Of a stretch of 64,000 nucleotides of DNA, positions 34,994 through 47,181 are shown piece after piece. Origin of the DNA: Crambe crambe (lineage: Eukaryota; Porifera; Demospongiae; Poecilosclerida; Crambeidae); contig OZ004590.1 of assembly GCA_963924555.1 (NCBI GenBank), positions 6,192,001 through 6,256,000 of the forward strand, in the 5' to 3' direction. The notes under the pieces are model-generated. The model saw nothing but the letters and a program-made list of their open reading frames with translations. It was not told where the DNA came from and ran no database searches. The translations under genes and the position numbers were made by a program. Positions within the stretch are counted from its first letter, which is position 1, and the number at the start of each line of letters is the position of its first letter.

Positions 34994-37900
34994 ATGGTTG
35001 TCTATTTTCTGATAACTATGTTAGCCTTTCCAGGATTAATTCAGCATTCAGGTAACTAGCTATAGCCATAAATGAAAGCTATTTTAATTTAGCTTACTAG
35101 CTACTATAATTTATTCAAGCTATTCTTTCACCTGTAATGGAGATGAGGCTACTATAGCTGATTGCAGAAGCAGTGGTTATTCCAGATCCTCCTATTGTTA
35201 CCCAACTCTAATCACCTGCCCAACATGTAAGCTCTACAGCAGTTATTCTTGCACTTTGAAATGGCACTATATATGTAATAGTTAGAACACGGTAGTCTGG
35301 TGATTATGGCCAATAAACAACCGAATCCGAGGGCGCAGCCCGAGGATAAGGTTGTTTATTTGGCCATAATCACCAGGACTACCGTGTTCTAACTGTTATA
35401 TATCCCCAGGGCGCACAATTTCATTGGTCGGTCTGTAGCTACCCCTTAGTTACAAAACAAAACGAAAACTCCTGCCATGGCTAGCTTGTCCCTGTCCTGG
35501 GATGTGCCGTTGCTTAGACGCCAACTCTACAGAGCCTCGTGCTCTCGAGCAAGACTACGAACTACGAGGCTCAACTCGAACTCCTCCCATGCCCACACCC
35601 AGCTATTAACGAGTTCCTCCACCCACGTTTTGTATTTGCTAGCGACAGCGAAGCTAGCGGAAGGTATGACGTCAAAAAATACTGAAAAAATACCAAATGG
35701 GCCTTAGAAATAATTTCTTCTTGTGGAAAATTGCAAGAAAAAAATAGCTATAAAGTTTCCTTGTGACCCAGCACCAGATGACTTCTTCATTTTCCAACAA
35801 TCAGCTATAAACTACCCAGAGACAGACAATGTTATCTGATCATTATCTTCATAATCATCTTCTTCCAACAGTCAGCTATAAACTACCAACATAATACAGA
35901 GATACTCTTTAGTTAATGACAATGTTATCTGATCATTATCTCATAGATTATCTTCATTATCATCTTCTTCCAACAGTCAGCTTCAGAAAACCTAGTTATT
36001 CATAGCCTGGGGAACAGTGCGTTTATGAGTCATAACACATTTTACCCTAAGGGAGGGAATTTATGACAGTAAGAGCACTTTTCTCTATGGGAGTAAATGT
36101 ATTAGGTGGGATATATATATATATAAGTAATAGTTATTAACCAAGCACTAGGTTCCCAGGGGCGAGTGCTAATAATTCACTACAAACCGCACGCGCGCGG
36201 TTAATAACTATTTTATAGCCCGCGCGAGTGTATTACGCATGCTCAGTGCTTCTGTCTCTATAGCGATGTTACTTTTTGGCTGCTAACAAGAATATGGCCA
36301 TCCCACTTCAATGTCGTGACTCATACGGTTACCGAACTATATAACCCACCCACTCACTGTGCTTTAACTTGCTCACGTAAGGTAGGGGCACAGCGTCATA
36401 ATTATGGTTGGAGCTGAATGGGCAAGTAGGGCAGCTAGTGCAGAATACCAGCCACGCTGTTACACAGCTCGCAAGTTCTGCCTTTTATGCTGGCTACTCT
36501 CTGAAAAGCTTGTTGGATTTGAAATGTGGAATGTGGTCAATGAATATCATTATAGCGTGCGCTTAAGGACAGAACTCTATACTGTCACATACTCACCTTT
36601 CAGTCTGGTCACAACTCCTTAAAAGTGCAATATCAACTTTGCAGAATCCATATCTAACTTTTCCCTGTAAACACCACCCCAGGCTACAATTACATGCACT
36701 GTATCACATTTATAAATCCATGTAAATCGGTCCGTTACCATGGCAACGGGCTTATATATATGATAATTTGAGAGTGACTATGTTATTATCACTTTATAAT
36801 GAGTGTATAGCTACACATGAGATACTCAGTCAGTGAGTGCAGCAAGCGAACTGACTCTTAGGTCATATGACTCATTGACATTGTAGATATATAGTAGATC
36901 TCAGGTGTAGGTATGGTATTAGTAGCACCCTATGACTTATAGTTGTCACTACAGGCTTATCTATAAGTAGATTGTAGGAACTAGGCTTATTGAAGTGCTT
37001 GTGGGCCAAGTTTGAACCTATCAGCTCTAAAAGCTATAGAAATACTTCACTTGCTCACTCACTGAAAACCACTTTAAAGAAAATAAATTTTCCGTGATAC
37101 AGTGTTGTAAAAGGTTACATAGCATCGTTAGTAAATAAAACCTTGAAGGCATGATAATAATAAATGTTTTAGTAATAGCAAGCTAATTAAACAGTGCATT
37201 TAGTATAGATGAACTTTGAATTCAAACCGCCACTTTATTTATATTGTTATAGTGTTGTGTAACATCGTCAAAAAGTAGCTAAAACCTTGAAGGTGTGATA
37301 AACATGTTTAGTTACACCTACGTATAGTTACAGATCAGTAGCTGATTTTTCTTTCACTATCATAATTCCATGCACAATCACAGATACGAAGGGAAGGGTT
37401 TGAAGGTGGCTGCAACATTTTATTTGAGCTAAACAAATCACAAAAGTCATTGTACATTTTTGAAACCATGTCACTCCTGATTCCTATATGGCCCTGATTT
37501 CATTCTCATCCCACCAGTCTCCTTGAAGCACACTCCACTGTGTAATTTTGGCATAACTGCAGTTTAAAAGCAGCCATGTTTCTTAGCTATATTATAGCCT
37601 GCAGCTGGCAAGATTCAATGGCAACATGTGCATGCATGACCACACTGACATCATAGTTCTGGATGGGTGGGCCTGAGAAACAATGAATTTTGTTTGTGTA
37701 GCCTAAAATTGAATCACGTAAGTTAGTAATTATTTTATAGTCCTAAACTGTTTTATCCTAACTAACTATATTATAATGCTCTCAAGAACTTAATATACCT
37801 GCAATTTATAACCACAAGTTGATGATGCTGTTCAATTGTCAAACGAGTCAGCTTGAGAGTAGCAAAATTCACTCTGTTCTTGTCCCAAGTGTCCTTATTT

Positions 37901-40900
37901 GTCAAACATGAGTCAGCTATCATAAATTCACTTGAGATCAACTGTTTATCCCAAGTGTCCTTATAGATTTGTACAACATGAGTCAGCTATTATAAATTCA
38001 CTCGAGCTCTCATCCCCAAATCAATGCTAAAAAGAATTAGCTGACTCATGTTTGATAAATCTATAGTGAATTTGTGATAGCTGACTCATGTTTGACAAAT
38101 AAGGACACTTGGGACAAGAACAATTAATCTCAAGTGAATTTATAATAGCTGCCATACATCAGCTACATGTATGTGATCCATCACTATATAGCATTCTAAT
38201 AGTGCAAGAGAAACACAGTGCCTCCACATACTTATATCTTGTGCACATACATAGTCCTTTTTTAAACTTATAGGTCCAAGTGGAGCTGTTCGTTTGACTG
38301 GTGGATTGGTTCCACAACAAGGTAATGTTGAAGTCTGCCTTAGTGGAACATGGTCCAGAGTGTGCAATAGGAATTGGGACTATAAGGACTCCTTTGTTGT
38401 GTGCAGACAACTTGGATATCCTGCCACCCAAGCAGGTACAATTCATGTGACCAGTCCATGCATTATTATCATATGAAGACTAAATTCTTCTTTAGCTATA
38501 CTTTATAGCTTATGATTCATTTGCAAACACTATTCTTCTGGTAATTCATTCTGGTCATTTTGTTATAATCATAGTGTTTGCTTCCAAGACACAAAACAGT
38601 CACATAGGCTTTGTACCATCCAGTAATGCCTACAACTGTATTGGAAATGAGAGTTCTCTACTCAACTGTAACTATGTGTCTGATCAGTTATGCCAACTTG
38701 ATAACTCAGTTGGTCTTTATCAACAAATTAACATCTTTTGCAGAGGAAACCTTGCAGGTAGCTATAAAATTTAGCTTCATTATAAAGTATGCATGGTTTA
38801 TGTATTCATGTGAAGTATGCATGTGAAGTGGTTATGTATTCATGTGAAGTGTACCTGGCTCCTATATCAGCATACATGTAATTCATAGATATCAATCAAT
38901 GCTCTCCTGGGGCAATACGTCTTTCTGGTGGTAGGGATCAGTTTGAGGGGAGAGTGGAGGTGTGCAGTATTAATGGAGTGTGGGGAACTGTGAATCGTAC
39001 AGGATGGGACTTCAATGATGCTAAGGTGGCCTGCAGACAACTTCGATTGCTTCAAACAAATGGAATAGTAACAAGTTAGTTTGATAGAAGTCACACTATG
39101 ACATTATAGAAATCCACAGTTCACCATTGATAAGTTGCTACACCATAAATAATAATACTCTTATGACATACAGGAGTTACACTGCCAACTTTTGGACCTG
39201 GTGTGGGACCAATTCTGATATATAATGTGAGGTGTACTGGATCTGAAAGAAGATTAGTAGACTGTCCATCTGGCAGTTATTATTATGGTACTAGTCACTC
39301 CAGTGATGCTGGTGTGAGGTGCCAGATAAATCCATCACCAGGTAATTCCTTCCATCCAGCAGATATAGGGAGAGAAGGAGAAATGCCACCATAGCTTTTG
39401 AATACACCCTGTATTCAAATGGAATACTGTATTGTAGAAAAAGGATTAATTTTACACCTTTGTTATATGTACAGTCCATACTTGCAATTTCGGAGAGGTT
39501 CGTCTTGTTGGAGGAAACAGTTCCAGTGAAGGGCGAGTAGAGATGTGCTACAGAGAAGTGTGGGGGTCCATATGCACTTATGAATGGAGTAACAATGATG
39601 CTGCTGTGGTGTGTAGACAGTTAGGATTCCAAGGAGAAAGTAAGAATATAGCTAAGTACAAGAATAAAATCAATCACTGTTTGCTTGCAGATAGCACAGC
39701 CATAACATCCCAGGTTTATGGTGAGGGATCTGGCCCTTACTTACTGAGTAGTGTTGGATGCAGAGGTCATGAGAGGAATCTAACAGAATGCTCATATGGA
39801 AATTCACAAATTGGGTATCACACTTGCTCCTCTGGACAGGATGCTGGAGTTCACTGTGATGGTATATAGTTGATCTCTTACTATGTAGCATGAAATATTA
39901 TTTGTGGGTTAAAAATTGAAGTGAGAACCATATAATTTTACCCCATGAAATATCATGCTATACAATAGCACAGTGCATGTTCTTGATTCTTTCTCTACTA
40001 TAATATAGCTACCTCATGTAACCATGGTGATGTGAGGTTGTATGGAGGTTACAGCAGAGCAGATGGTGCAGCTGAAGTGTGTATTAATGGACTATGGGCA
40101 AACATATGCTATCGGAATTGGGATGAAACTGATAGCAGGGTTTTCTGTAAACAACTTCTTGGACATGAAAATATTGGTACATAAGTGTAAATGAATGCAC
40201 CTAGCTAAATATTTAAAGAGCTTATGGAAACTTGCCTCCTAGCTGCCCTCAAAACAGCTAAATAACTGGGGCATGTTGGTTGAAAAAAGTACTATAGATA
40301 ATTATGCAGTACTGTTGTATATTATTGGTACATTAACTCCAATACCTTTAATCCACAGCTACTCTGTATTCTTCTGGCCACAATAGGATTTCTCCTACCA
40401 CTAATACTACTCTAATAAATGTTACATGTAGCAACAGAGTAAATCCAAGGTTTATTCGAGACTGCAGTTATGGGTTTGTTCAAGGATACTCAACTTCAAG
40501 TTGTTTCTTGTCTAGTTCAGTGATTGTTGGCTGTTATGGTTAGTTGGGAAAATGCTATATTGAAATTTAATAACTGTAATGATGACATATACAGCTATTG
40601 ATAATTGTGTTAATGGATCTATACGTCTGACTGGTGGAAGTATGAGGAGTGAGGGTGTGGTGGAGATCTGTCTGGATGGTGCATGGGGAACTCTAACTAG
40701 TTCATCCCGGAGTAATGCAGAAGTGGTGTGTCGTCAGTTAGGATATCCATGGGACTGTAAGTAGTGGATCATATCATTCGTGCTCATTGTTAGAACATTA
40801 TACATCCCCACATCCTAATTCTGCATGGTGTGTTCATATATCAAACTTTAAACTGAAGTTAACATGCAGCACCATTGCACACATGCAGTGCAAAGCCAGC

Positions 40901-43900
40901 AGTAAGCAGCCAGCTATAGTTAACCAATAGCTATTTGTGTCCAAAAGCAGCCAGCTATGGCCAACATTTAATTAACAGGCAACTGGGCAACCTCTGTAGC
41001 GTGCTGAAATGGCTCAGTGCCAGAATGGCTGATTAACTGATTAATCAGCCATTCTGGCACTGAGCCATTTCAGCACTCTACAACCTCCCTTAGCAAGCCA
41101 ACAGTTATTAGTGCCCCAGTTGTCTACAGCACTCAGGGCTAGTGAAGGTTGGCACCCATGGCCATACAGCCATTGTTCATTAGTCAACCAGGGGGAGCAG
41201 CCCCTGTAAATTACAGGAGAATAGAGGCAACCCAGTACAGATGTTATGCTGCTCTTATCATTCAGGAATTCTGATTACAATAAGTCAGCACTTTGAACTA
41301 AAATTAATATTATAAAGGAAAAAAATAAATAAGTGTCTATGTGTCGAAAAAGGTCATGAACAAGAGAGCCTACCCCTCCTAATTTCAATAACCACACCCA
41401 TATTACCCAACTGAAGATCCCTACTTAGGGATAGAGTAATGGAGAATGTGGGGATAGAGTAATTGGGTAATATGGGTGTGGTTATTGAATTAGGAGGGGT
41501 ACGCTCTCTTATTCGTGACCTTTTTTGACACACACCCATCCAGTTCATAATACAGTCCAATACAGTATCTATTATCACTGATTAGGGTCTCAGTACTACT
41601 ATGTTCCCACAACCCAAAGCAGATCACCTCACTTATATTATCGAATATACTGCAATGGGAATGAAGATACTCTCCTGAACTGCAACTACAATACACGCTT
41701 ATCACTCTCACAATCTTCTGGTACTAGTGCCTTGAGTTATAGGAGCTACCAAGCAGCTGCTGTGACATGTCAAGGGAATTCCAGTCAAATTAGTCGTGAA
41801 TGTACCTCAGGTGATGTGAGACTTGCCAATTCCTCCAACAATAACATGGAGGGAAGAGTGGAAATCTGCACCAGTGGCATGTGGGTCAGTGTTTGTGATT
41901 GGGACTGGGGCATCTATGAAACACAAGTTTTTTGCAAACAGCTCTTTGGATACCCATTACCAGGTATATATTTTGCTCATTACTCATGTATTTACCAGAT
42001 AGAGGTCACAAGTTAGTGCATGGGCTAAACCCTTGTTGAATCTTGTGCCAGTGAATGTAGTTATGGTTGTACTTACAGAAAAAGAGCTTTATTACAAACA
42101 GGAGTAACCTCGTACCCAAGTGTCCAGCTTTATCACGGAGTGGGAGAACAAAAGGGCCTGATATAAATGTACACCATCCCCAGAATTAAGGGGACTTGCT
42201 ATATTTCCGTGCACTTCAAATTGTTATGTCACCATCATTATGAGTAGAAAATTGCTGGAAGAAAGTTTGAATCGATTCTGTTGCATTTGTTCTTCCAGTG
42301 TTAGAGTCAACTCACCTTACTCTTAAAAAGCATTCTGCGCAAGCTTTGATGTGCCAACTGGGAAGAAAGTCTGACCATAACCTTGTACAGAGAAAAGTAG
42401 TTTGTGTCTCCATTGATCTCATCGCTAGAGGACAGGATTCACCTACATCCCTAAAAATCACCTCCCTCTAAAGATCACTTATTCTTGGCCTGTAAGTGGT
42501 CAGAGTAAGCTTCACTGTAAAATAAGGGCCCCAGAATGTGCCCCATGTATGATAAGTCCATGCATGTCTATGGCTGCATTACTGCATGTGATATTTTGTG
42601 TATAGGATCATTTGCAATCAATGGAGGATTCTATGGAACAGGAAACAATCCAATTCTTCCCCGAGTCAGTTGCAATTATATTATTCAAGGCATAAACTCA
42701 TGTACACATCACTATCAATGGCACACATCTAGTTGTTATCATGGAAAAGAAGTTGGAGTTTTATGTCAAGGTAGATCCATGTAGAATCGTACAGCCTTAG
42801 CCCCTCAGAAGTGATTTTTCTTAGTGTGTGTTTATGAAATTGGTACATATCTTATCACGCGAGTGAGCAGAGCGAGTGAGCTGACTCTCAGGTCATGGCT
42901 CATTGAAATTGTAGATATGTACATCTAGGTCTACACTCCAAAATGCCCCAGGCGTATGTACGGTACCTGTCGTGTAATAGTAGCACCCACCTGGGTGCAT
43001 AATGCATGTCCAATTGTAATTGCCTTGATTGATTTCTACAGTCATAAGTGGCTTAGCTATAACTAAGTGGATTGGTGTGATAAGCATTATGTATGCCGCT
43101 TACATAACTCAACAGCAAAATTTTCCCACAAGGAGTTGAGTATCAAGAGCCTATAGGAATACTAACTTGCTTGCTCGCTCGCTGTGACTCAAATGTTCCA
43201 CGTTGCCCTAGTTCATAGTTGAAGTATAAGACTTATAGGTATGATTACATATGTGTAATGTGGATATATATATTATACATTGCAGGTTCAGTCTTCCATG
43301 TAACAGTCACTTCAAACATAACTGGTCCAGTTCCACTTGGTAGTGTTGTTAAGTTGCACTGCTCCATAAACCCTGACCCATCAATAGGTAGACCAGTACA
43401 ACTGAGGTATTGGTGGAGAGGAAACCATGGAGGTTGGAGCACCTCTATTTCCAGTCCCAATGTGACACTGACTGTTCATGTGACACACTATGAAACAAGC
43501 TACTACTTCTGCAGTGTTTATATTAATGGTCATTTTTTGGCTGTCGGTAGGACTGTTATCAACCTAAAAGGTATGAATGTTTGAAGTATAACAGTTATTG
43601 CTATAATTTTGAATAAAATTATAGATTTATTGATCCCTGTTCTCGAAGTGTCTCCTATAGAATTGGAGGAACAGAATAACTTGACGTTGAGAGTGAATGT
43701 TACTTCTGATAGTGCCAGATTCATCATGAGAAATTTGAATTGGTACTTTAATGGCAACTTAATTGGTAACTCTTCCAATACAATCATCTCCAATGGCAAC
43801 AAAACATTAACCACAACCAATAGAATTGCTGGGGAGTATGAAGCGAGATATGATGGACTGCTCCTGAACAACCCTTATGATAGTACTTGCGAGAAAATGA

Positions 43901-46200
43901 TTCTAAAGACCTTAAGACAATATCCTTTATGTAAACCAGTAAAGTTCCTCGCCAACACAAAAGGTAAATATAGCTATCAACTTTCATAGCAGATTCCCTG
44001 ACTTACAGATTTAGTTATAGCTTTGTCCCGCATCCTTGAATTAGTCTTGGCTTTATCAATAGAGCAAGAACCAGATTAGACATGAAACATACCCACGAGT
44101 GGTGTATGGGATATATTCGTCCAAGCCCGAGGGCGCGGGCGAATATATCCCATACAACACAAGGGGGTGTGTTCTAACTGTCTTAGCCAAATCCTGCTTT
44201 CCCACCCGTTGCTAAGAAGCTAGTAGTTAGTAACAGTGATGTCTTCATGGTGCATTGGAAACCGTTGCTAAGAAGATTCGACATACACAGCTAGCTTTAA
44301 TCTCCACAAAACTTAATTGTGAACATTAATAATGCAGCAAGGAAGACAGAAAAAGAATTTGATGGTATACTTAGTGATGTTACTGATTTTCAAGTCTTAG
44401 TTTTCTAGTTGAAACCCAACGAGACTGAAGAGCATAAAAAGGATTACTCTTGCGTTACTATGGTTGTAACAGCTAAGTAGTGCCAAGAACTGAGGCGGGT
44501 TTAATCTTAAGCCAGCTTTTCAATCAGTTCTACTTTCTGGGGTATATATTCCTTTGGCCACTTCCTGGTGAATATATATATTCACCAGGTCTTCTTGATA
44601 TATTGTATGTGCTGGCACTTTTGATCTGCCCACACATTGGGCTACAAGCACCTATACACAATGTCATTTATATATACATATCATAGAGGTGATGAATAGG
44701 AAACCTGAAATCGACATACAGTTCAATGGTGGAATAGAGAGTGTTATTACTTTCACAAATGGTGATAACTTCACTCTTAAGGCTGTGGGACAACTTGCAA
44801 CATCAACTGAACCAAGTGAAGTTGATATAGTTTGGTACTTCAATGGCTATTCTGTGGGACGATCAAGTCATGTACGAAATCAAACCTTTATCTCCAGAGA
44901 TCTAAGACTCACTAGTGCTACTTACCTTCATGATGGAATTTATGAAGCACTGCTTGTGTGGAATATGAATCAAGAATGCTATTCTTATTACACACAGTTA
45001 TACAATCGAGTGATTTTAGCAAGAACAAGTGTTGAAGTGAAGTACTATGGTAAGTGGTAGAAATATTTTAGCTACATAATTTTTTATGACCTTCGAATTC
45101 ATTATGCAGATTCCTTCAACCACTCCTTCTCTGCTTATAATGATGATCTATTTTCAAGTGAAGTGGCTGTCCTGAGGTGTTCTGCCACTATTAGGTATCC
45201 TCCACTGTCCAGTATCTCCATAGTGAAGAACAACATCACTCTTGAAAGAACCACTGGTACCACTCTCTCAGTGAGAACTGGTGCATTTGGCCTTTATCAG
45301 TGCAGAGTGAATGCCACTGGAGTAATATTCTTGTTGGAAGTGATGATCAAAGAGAAAGGTGTGGACTGAACCTTTATTTAGTATAGCTCAATGCATTATC
45401 ATTATATTATTCATAGCTCGTTTGAGGATACAGTTCCAAGTGAGAGGACCTTTGGAGTGTAGGGAAGATACTGTAAGTTATAGTTACTTTCATGAGCACT
45501 TCTTTGCTTCAATGCAAATGGCTAATAATTGTAATCATGGCATGATGTAGCTATGTGGATTTTATCTTAAAGATTTTCACGGGAATAGTCAAATCAAGTG
45601 TTGTAGCTAAACTGAGAGAAGACTGTTCTTGCAACATATCTGTTAATGATTTACAAAACTCTTCACTGCAATGCAATGGTGCCCGAATTGTTACTTTCTC
45701 AACTTTGGTGGTGTTCTCGAGTGACAGTGGTGATGAAACTGCATCCACACTTACTTCTCAACTATCAGCATCTGCTGTATCCCTCAACTTGAATGGAACT
45801 GAAGTTCTTATTACGTCAGCTAATATTGGTGACTCCTCTGATGGTATATATGTTGGACTCTTTTTCGGAGGAGTACTATCTTGTGCCTTCTTGGTAGCAC
45901 TTCTCGTCATGACTGTGTTTCTAATGTACCGGTAAGTTAATGACAGTAGCCATTGTGGCTTCACATGCCCAGAGTATACAAAACATGCATGGGTCATAGC
46001 CAAGTGGTATAACCAGCAAGTAGGCTACATGCATGGATTTTACACTCAATTTAAAATGATTTAGAGTGAAATCATCCAAGAATCCCAAGAAGCCTATAGT
46101 TCCTGCCATGACTAATCCTGGAGCAATGCAGCCAAATGAGTCCTATGCCATCATGAGTGTCCAGCATGCAGACACTATTATATACGAGTGTGTCAATTGA
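34994..46200 (+). CDS. SRCR-Ig receptor copy 1 (6 SRCR, 4 Ig-like, TM, short tail)
   Basis: Exons joined: 34994-35051, 38274-38435, 38575-38757, 38889-39074, 39174-39341, 39475-39639, 39691-39861, 40009-40176, 40359-40538, 40595-40756, 41586-41963, 42606-42770, 43286-43570, 43625-43963, 44687-45049, 45110-45358, 45417-45472, 45573-45931, 46065-46200 (1310 codons plus stop, no internal stop seen). Signal peptide [19 protein letters not shown]; six SRCR domains to about residue 715, each normally two phase-1 exons; four Ig-like domains, of which Ig-1 (LHC..W..YYFC) and Ig-4 (LRC..LYQC) keep the canonical cysteines while Ig-2 and Ig-3 do not; a Cys-bearing juxtamembrane domain; one TM (GLFFGGVLSCAFLVALLVM); a 45-residue tail with ESYAIM and TIIYECVN. 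SRCR-1 is lost by a deletion, its remnant lies at 35,115-35,225, but exon 1 joins the next exon in frame. Likely a surface recognition receptor; ligand unknown. Name not known to me. Confidence 0.82.
35115..35225 (+). pseudogene. Remnant of SRCR-1 second-half exon in copy 1
   Basis: [20 protein letters not shown] followed by [15 protein letters not shown] matches the exon 51779-51916 of copy 3. The first-half exon and the acceptor are gone: about 310 bp present in copy 3 (51,475-51,790) are missing here between TACTATAAT and the TATTC. With no usable acceptor in the right phase it is probably skipped. Confidence 0.8.
35281..35398. mobile_element. Foldback MITE, near-perfect palindrome
   Basis: GTTAGAACACGGTAGTC and GATTATGGCCAATAAACAAC on the left pair with GTTGTTTATTTGGCCATAAT and ACTACCGTGTTCTAAC on the right around a GC-rich core (CCGAGGGCGCAGCCCGAGG). 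A shorter relative with the same core lies at 44,100-44,195. Confidence 0.75.
36105..36250. repeat. Inverted repeat with GC-rich core
   Basis: GTAATAGTTATTAACC pairs with GGTTAATAACTATTTTA; the loop holds AGCACTAGGTTCCCAGGGGC and CCGCACGCGCGCGG. Probably a decayed MITE. Confidence 0.5.
36780..37075. mobile_element. Dispersed element copy in intron 1 of copy 1
   Basis: Contains GTGCAGCAAGCGAACTGACT, CTTAGGTCATATGACTCATT and ends AATACTTCACTTGCTCACTC, the diverged ends of the family also seen in the MULE and at 42,855-43,200. Confidence 0.5.
37878..38125. mobile_element. MITE-like inverted repeat
   Basis: TCTTGTCCCAAGTGTCCTTA and TTTGTCAAACATGAGTCAGC on the left recur inverted as GCTGACTCATGTTTGACAAA and TAAGGACACTTGGGACAAGA on the right. 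A third, partial unit sits between them near 37,950-38,000. Confidence 0.75.
41001..41076. repeat. Perfect 36-bp-arm palindrome in intron
   Basis: GTGCTGAAATGGCTCAGTGC and CAGAATGGCTGATTAA read inverted and uninterrupted after a 4-base CTGA spacer. It lies in the intron between the two halves of the fifth SRCR domain of copy 1. Confidence 0.9.
41341..41531. mobile_element. ~190-bp MITE with ~65-bp inverted ends
   Basis: GTGTCGAAAAAGGTCATGAA and CAAGAGAGCCTACCCCTCCT on the left match the inverted right end (AGGAGGGGTACGCTCTCTTA, TTCGTGACCTTTTTTGACAC). It sits just before exon 41586-41963. Confidence 0.8.
42855..43200. mobile_element. Dispersed element copy before Ig-1 exon of copy 1
   Basis: Left end CGCGAGTGAGCAGAGCGAGT with GACTCTCAGGTCATGGCTCA; right end AACTTGCTTGCTCGCTCGCT. 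This is the best-kept copy of the family, in the intron upstream of 43286. Confidence 0.6.
44100..44195. repeat. Palindrome in Ig-2/Ig-3 intron of copy 1
   Basis: GTGTATGGGATATATTCG pairs with CGAATATATCCCATACAAC around CCCGAGGGCGCGGG, followed by GTGTGTTCTAACTG, as in the foldback element at 35281-35398. The intron here is about 720 bp against about 65 bp in copy 3, so the insertion is specific to copy 1. Confidence 0.65.
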
Positions 46201-47181
46201 AACATAAACAGAGATACTTTAACTGTACCTAGCTATAGTAGCTACATATAGTGGTTTAACATTGCCTGTAAACTTGTTAGAGAGTTGTGTGTCAGTTATT
46301 ATCTTGATTATGGTCATACTTTTTAAACACAGTAAGTGCAGATTGGGCCATTTTTTTTGTCATAATGTTGAGTTAAAAATTCACTTTCCACTGATTAGCT
46401 ACTTTATAGTCGAAATACTTATAGCTATACAGTGGCCAAGAAGGGACACTTCCTATTGTCAGACAAAAAGTGTTTCCAAACATTTTACAACTATACACAT
46501 AAGGTATAAGATGTACAAGTTAAACATAAAATTAGGTCATGGAACAATAGATCAAGGGACTGAATAAAATAGAACACAGAGAAGCATATGAATAGCAATG
46601 GAGATCTACCATTAGCCTTTGAAAAGAATTAGCTAGTTACTGGTATCTCACAGTTCTGCACTAGGAGTTGCTGATGGCTATTTGGCTGTTAGCTGCATGT
46701 ATCTATTTCATATCAATTCAGGTTGATTGATTAACAGCATTACATTTTTTCAGGGGGGGGGGGGGGGGGGGGGGGGGGAATAGGGCCTGGTATACACTGC
46801 TTGCACATGTGCCAGAAATAGGATATATAGAAACATGCATACCAAACATGCATGATATAGAAACATGCATACCAACAACCTGAATAACTACAGCTATAGG
46901 GGTTGGATGTAAGCCCACGATGTACAAAAAGAACCTAAACAATAGCAACCTCTCCACAGATGCTCATGAAGGTGTCTACTCCATGATGAGTACATTAGAA
47001 CAGCTAACTTTTCTTTTAAGAGGTATATTATAGCCTCACAAGCTATGGAATTTAATAGTTTCAGTACATACCAACAACCTTATATGGGTATCTCTTAACC
47101 ACCCACCCTTTGCATTCACTTCCTGTCTCCGTTAATGAAACTTTTAACTCATAATTGAATTGTAGCTGTATAACTAGAAAC
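46201..47181. other. Intergenic between copies 1 and 2, poly-G run
   Basis: A G tract of about 26 bases begins at 46,753. ATAGAAACATGCATACCAA is doubled near 46,827-46,875. No canonical AATAAA close to the copy 1 stop was seen. No gene. Confidence 0.55.

Noticed and set aside
35281-35398. Transcription terminator-like hairpin
   Set aside because: The palindrome is a MITE with relatives in the window; bacterial-type terminators do not apply.
36404-36622. 72-codon frame in intron 1 of receptor copy 1
   Set aside because: No recognisable domain, no match to the paralogous intron, and no splice context.
44480-44686. 68-codon frame before the Ig-3 exon of receptor copy 1
   Set aside because: It lies in the enlarged copy 1 intron and has no counterpart in copy 3.
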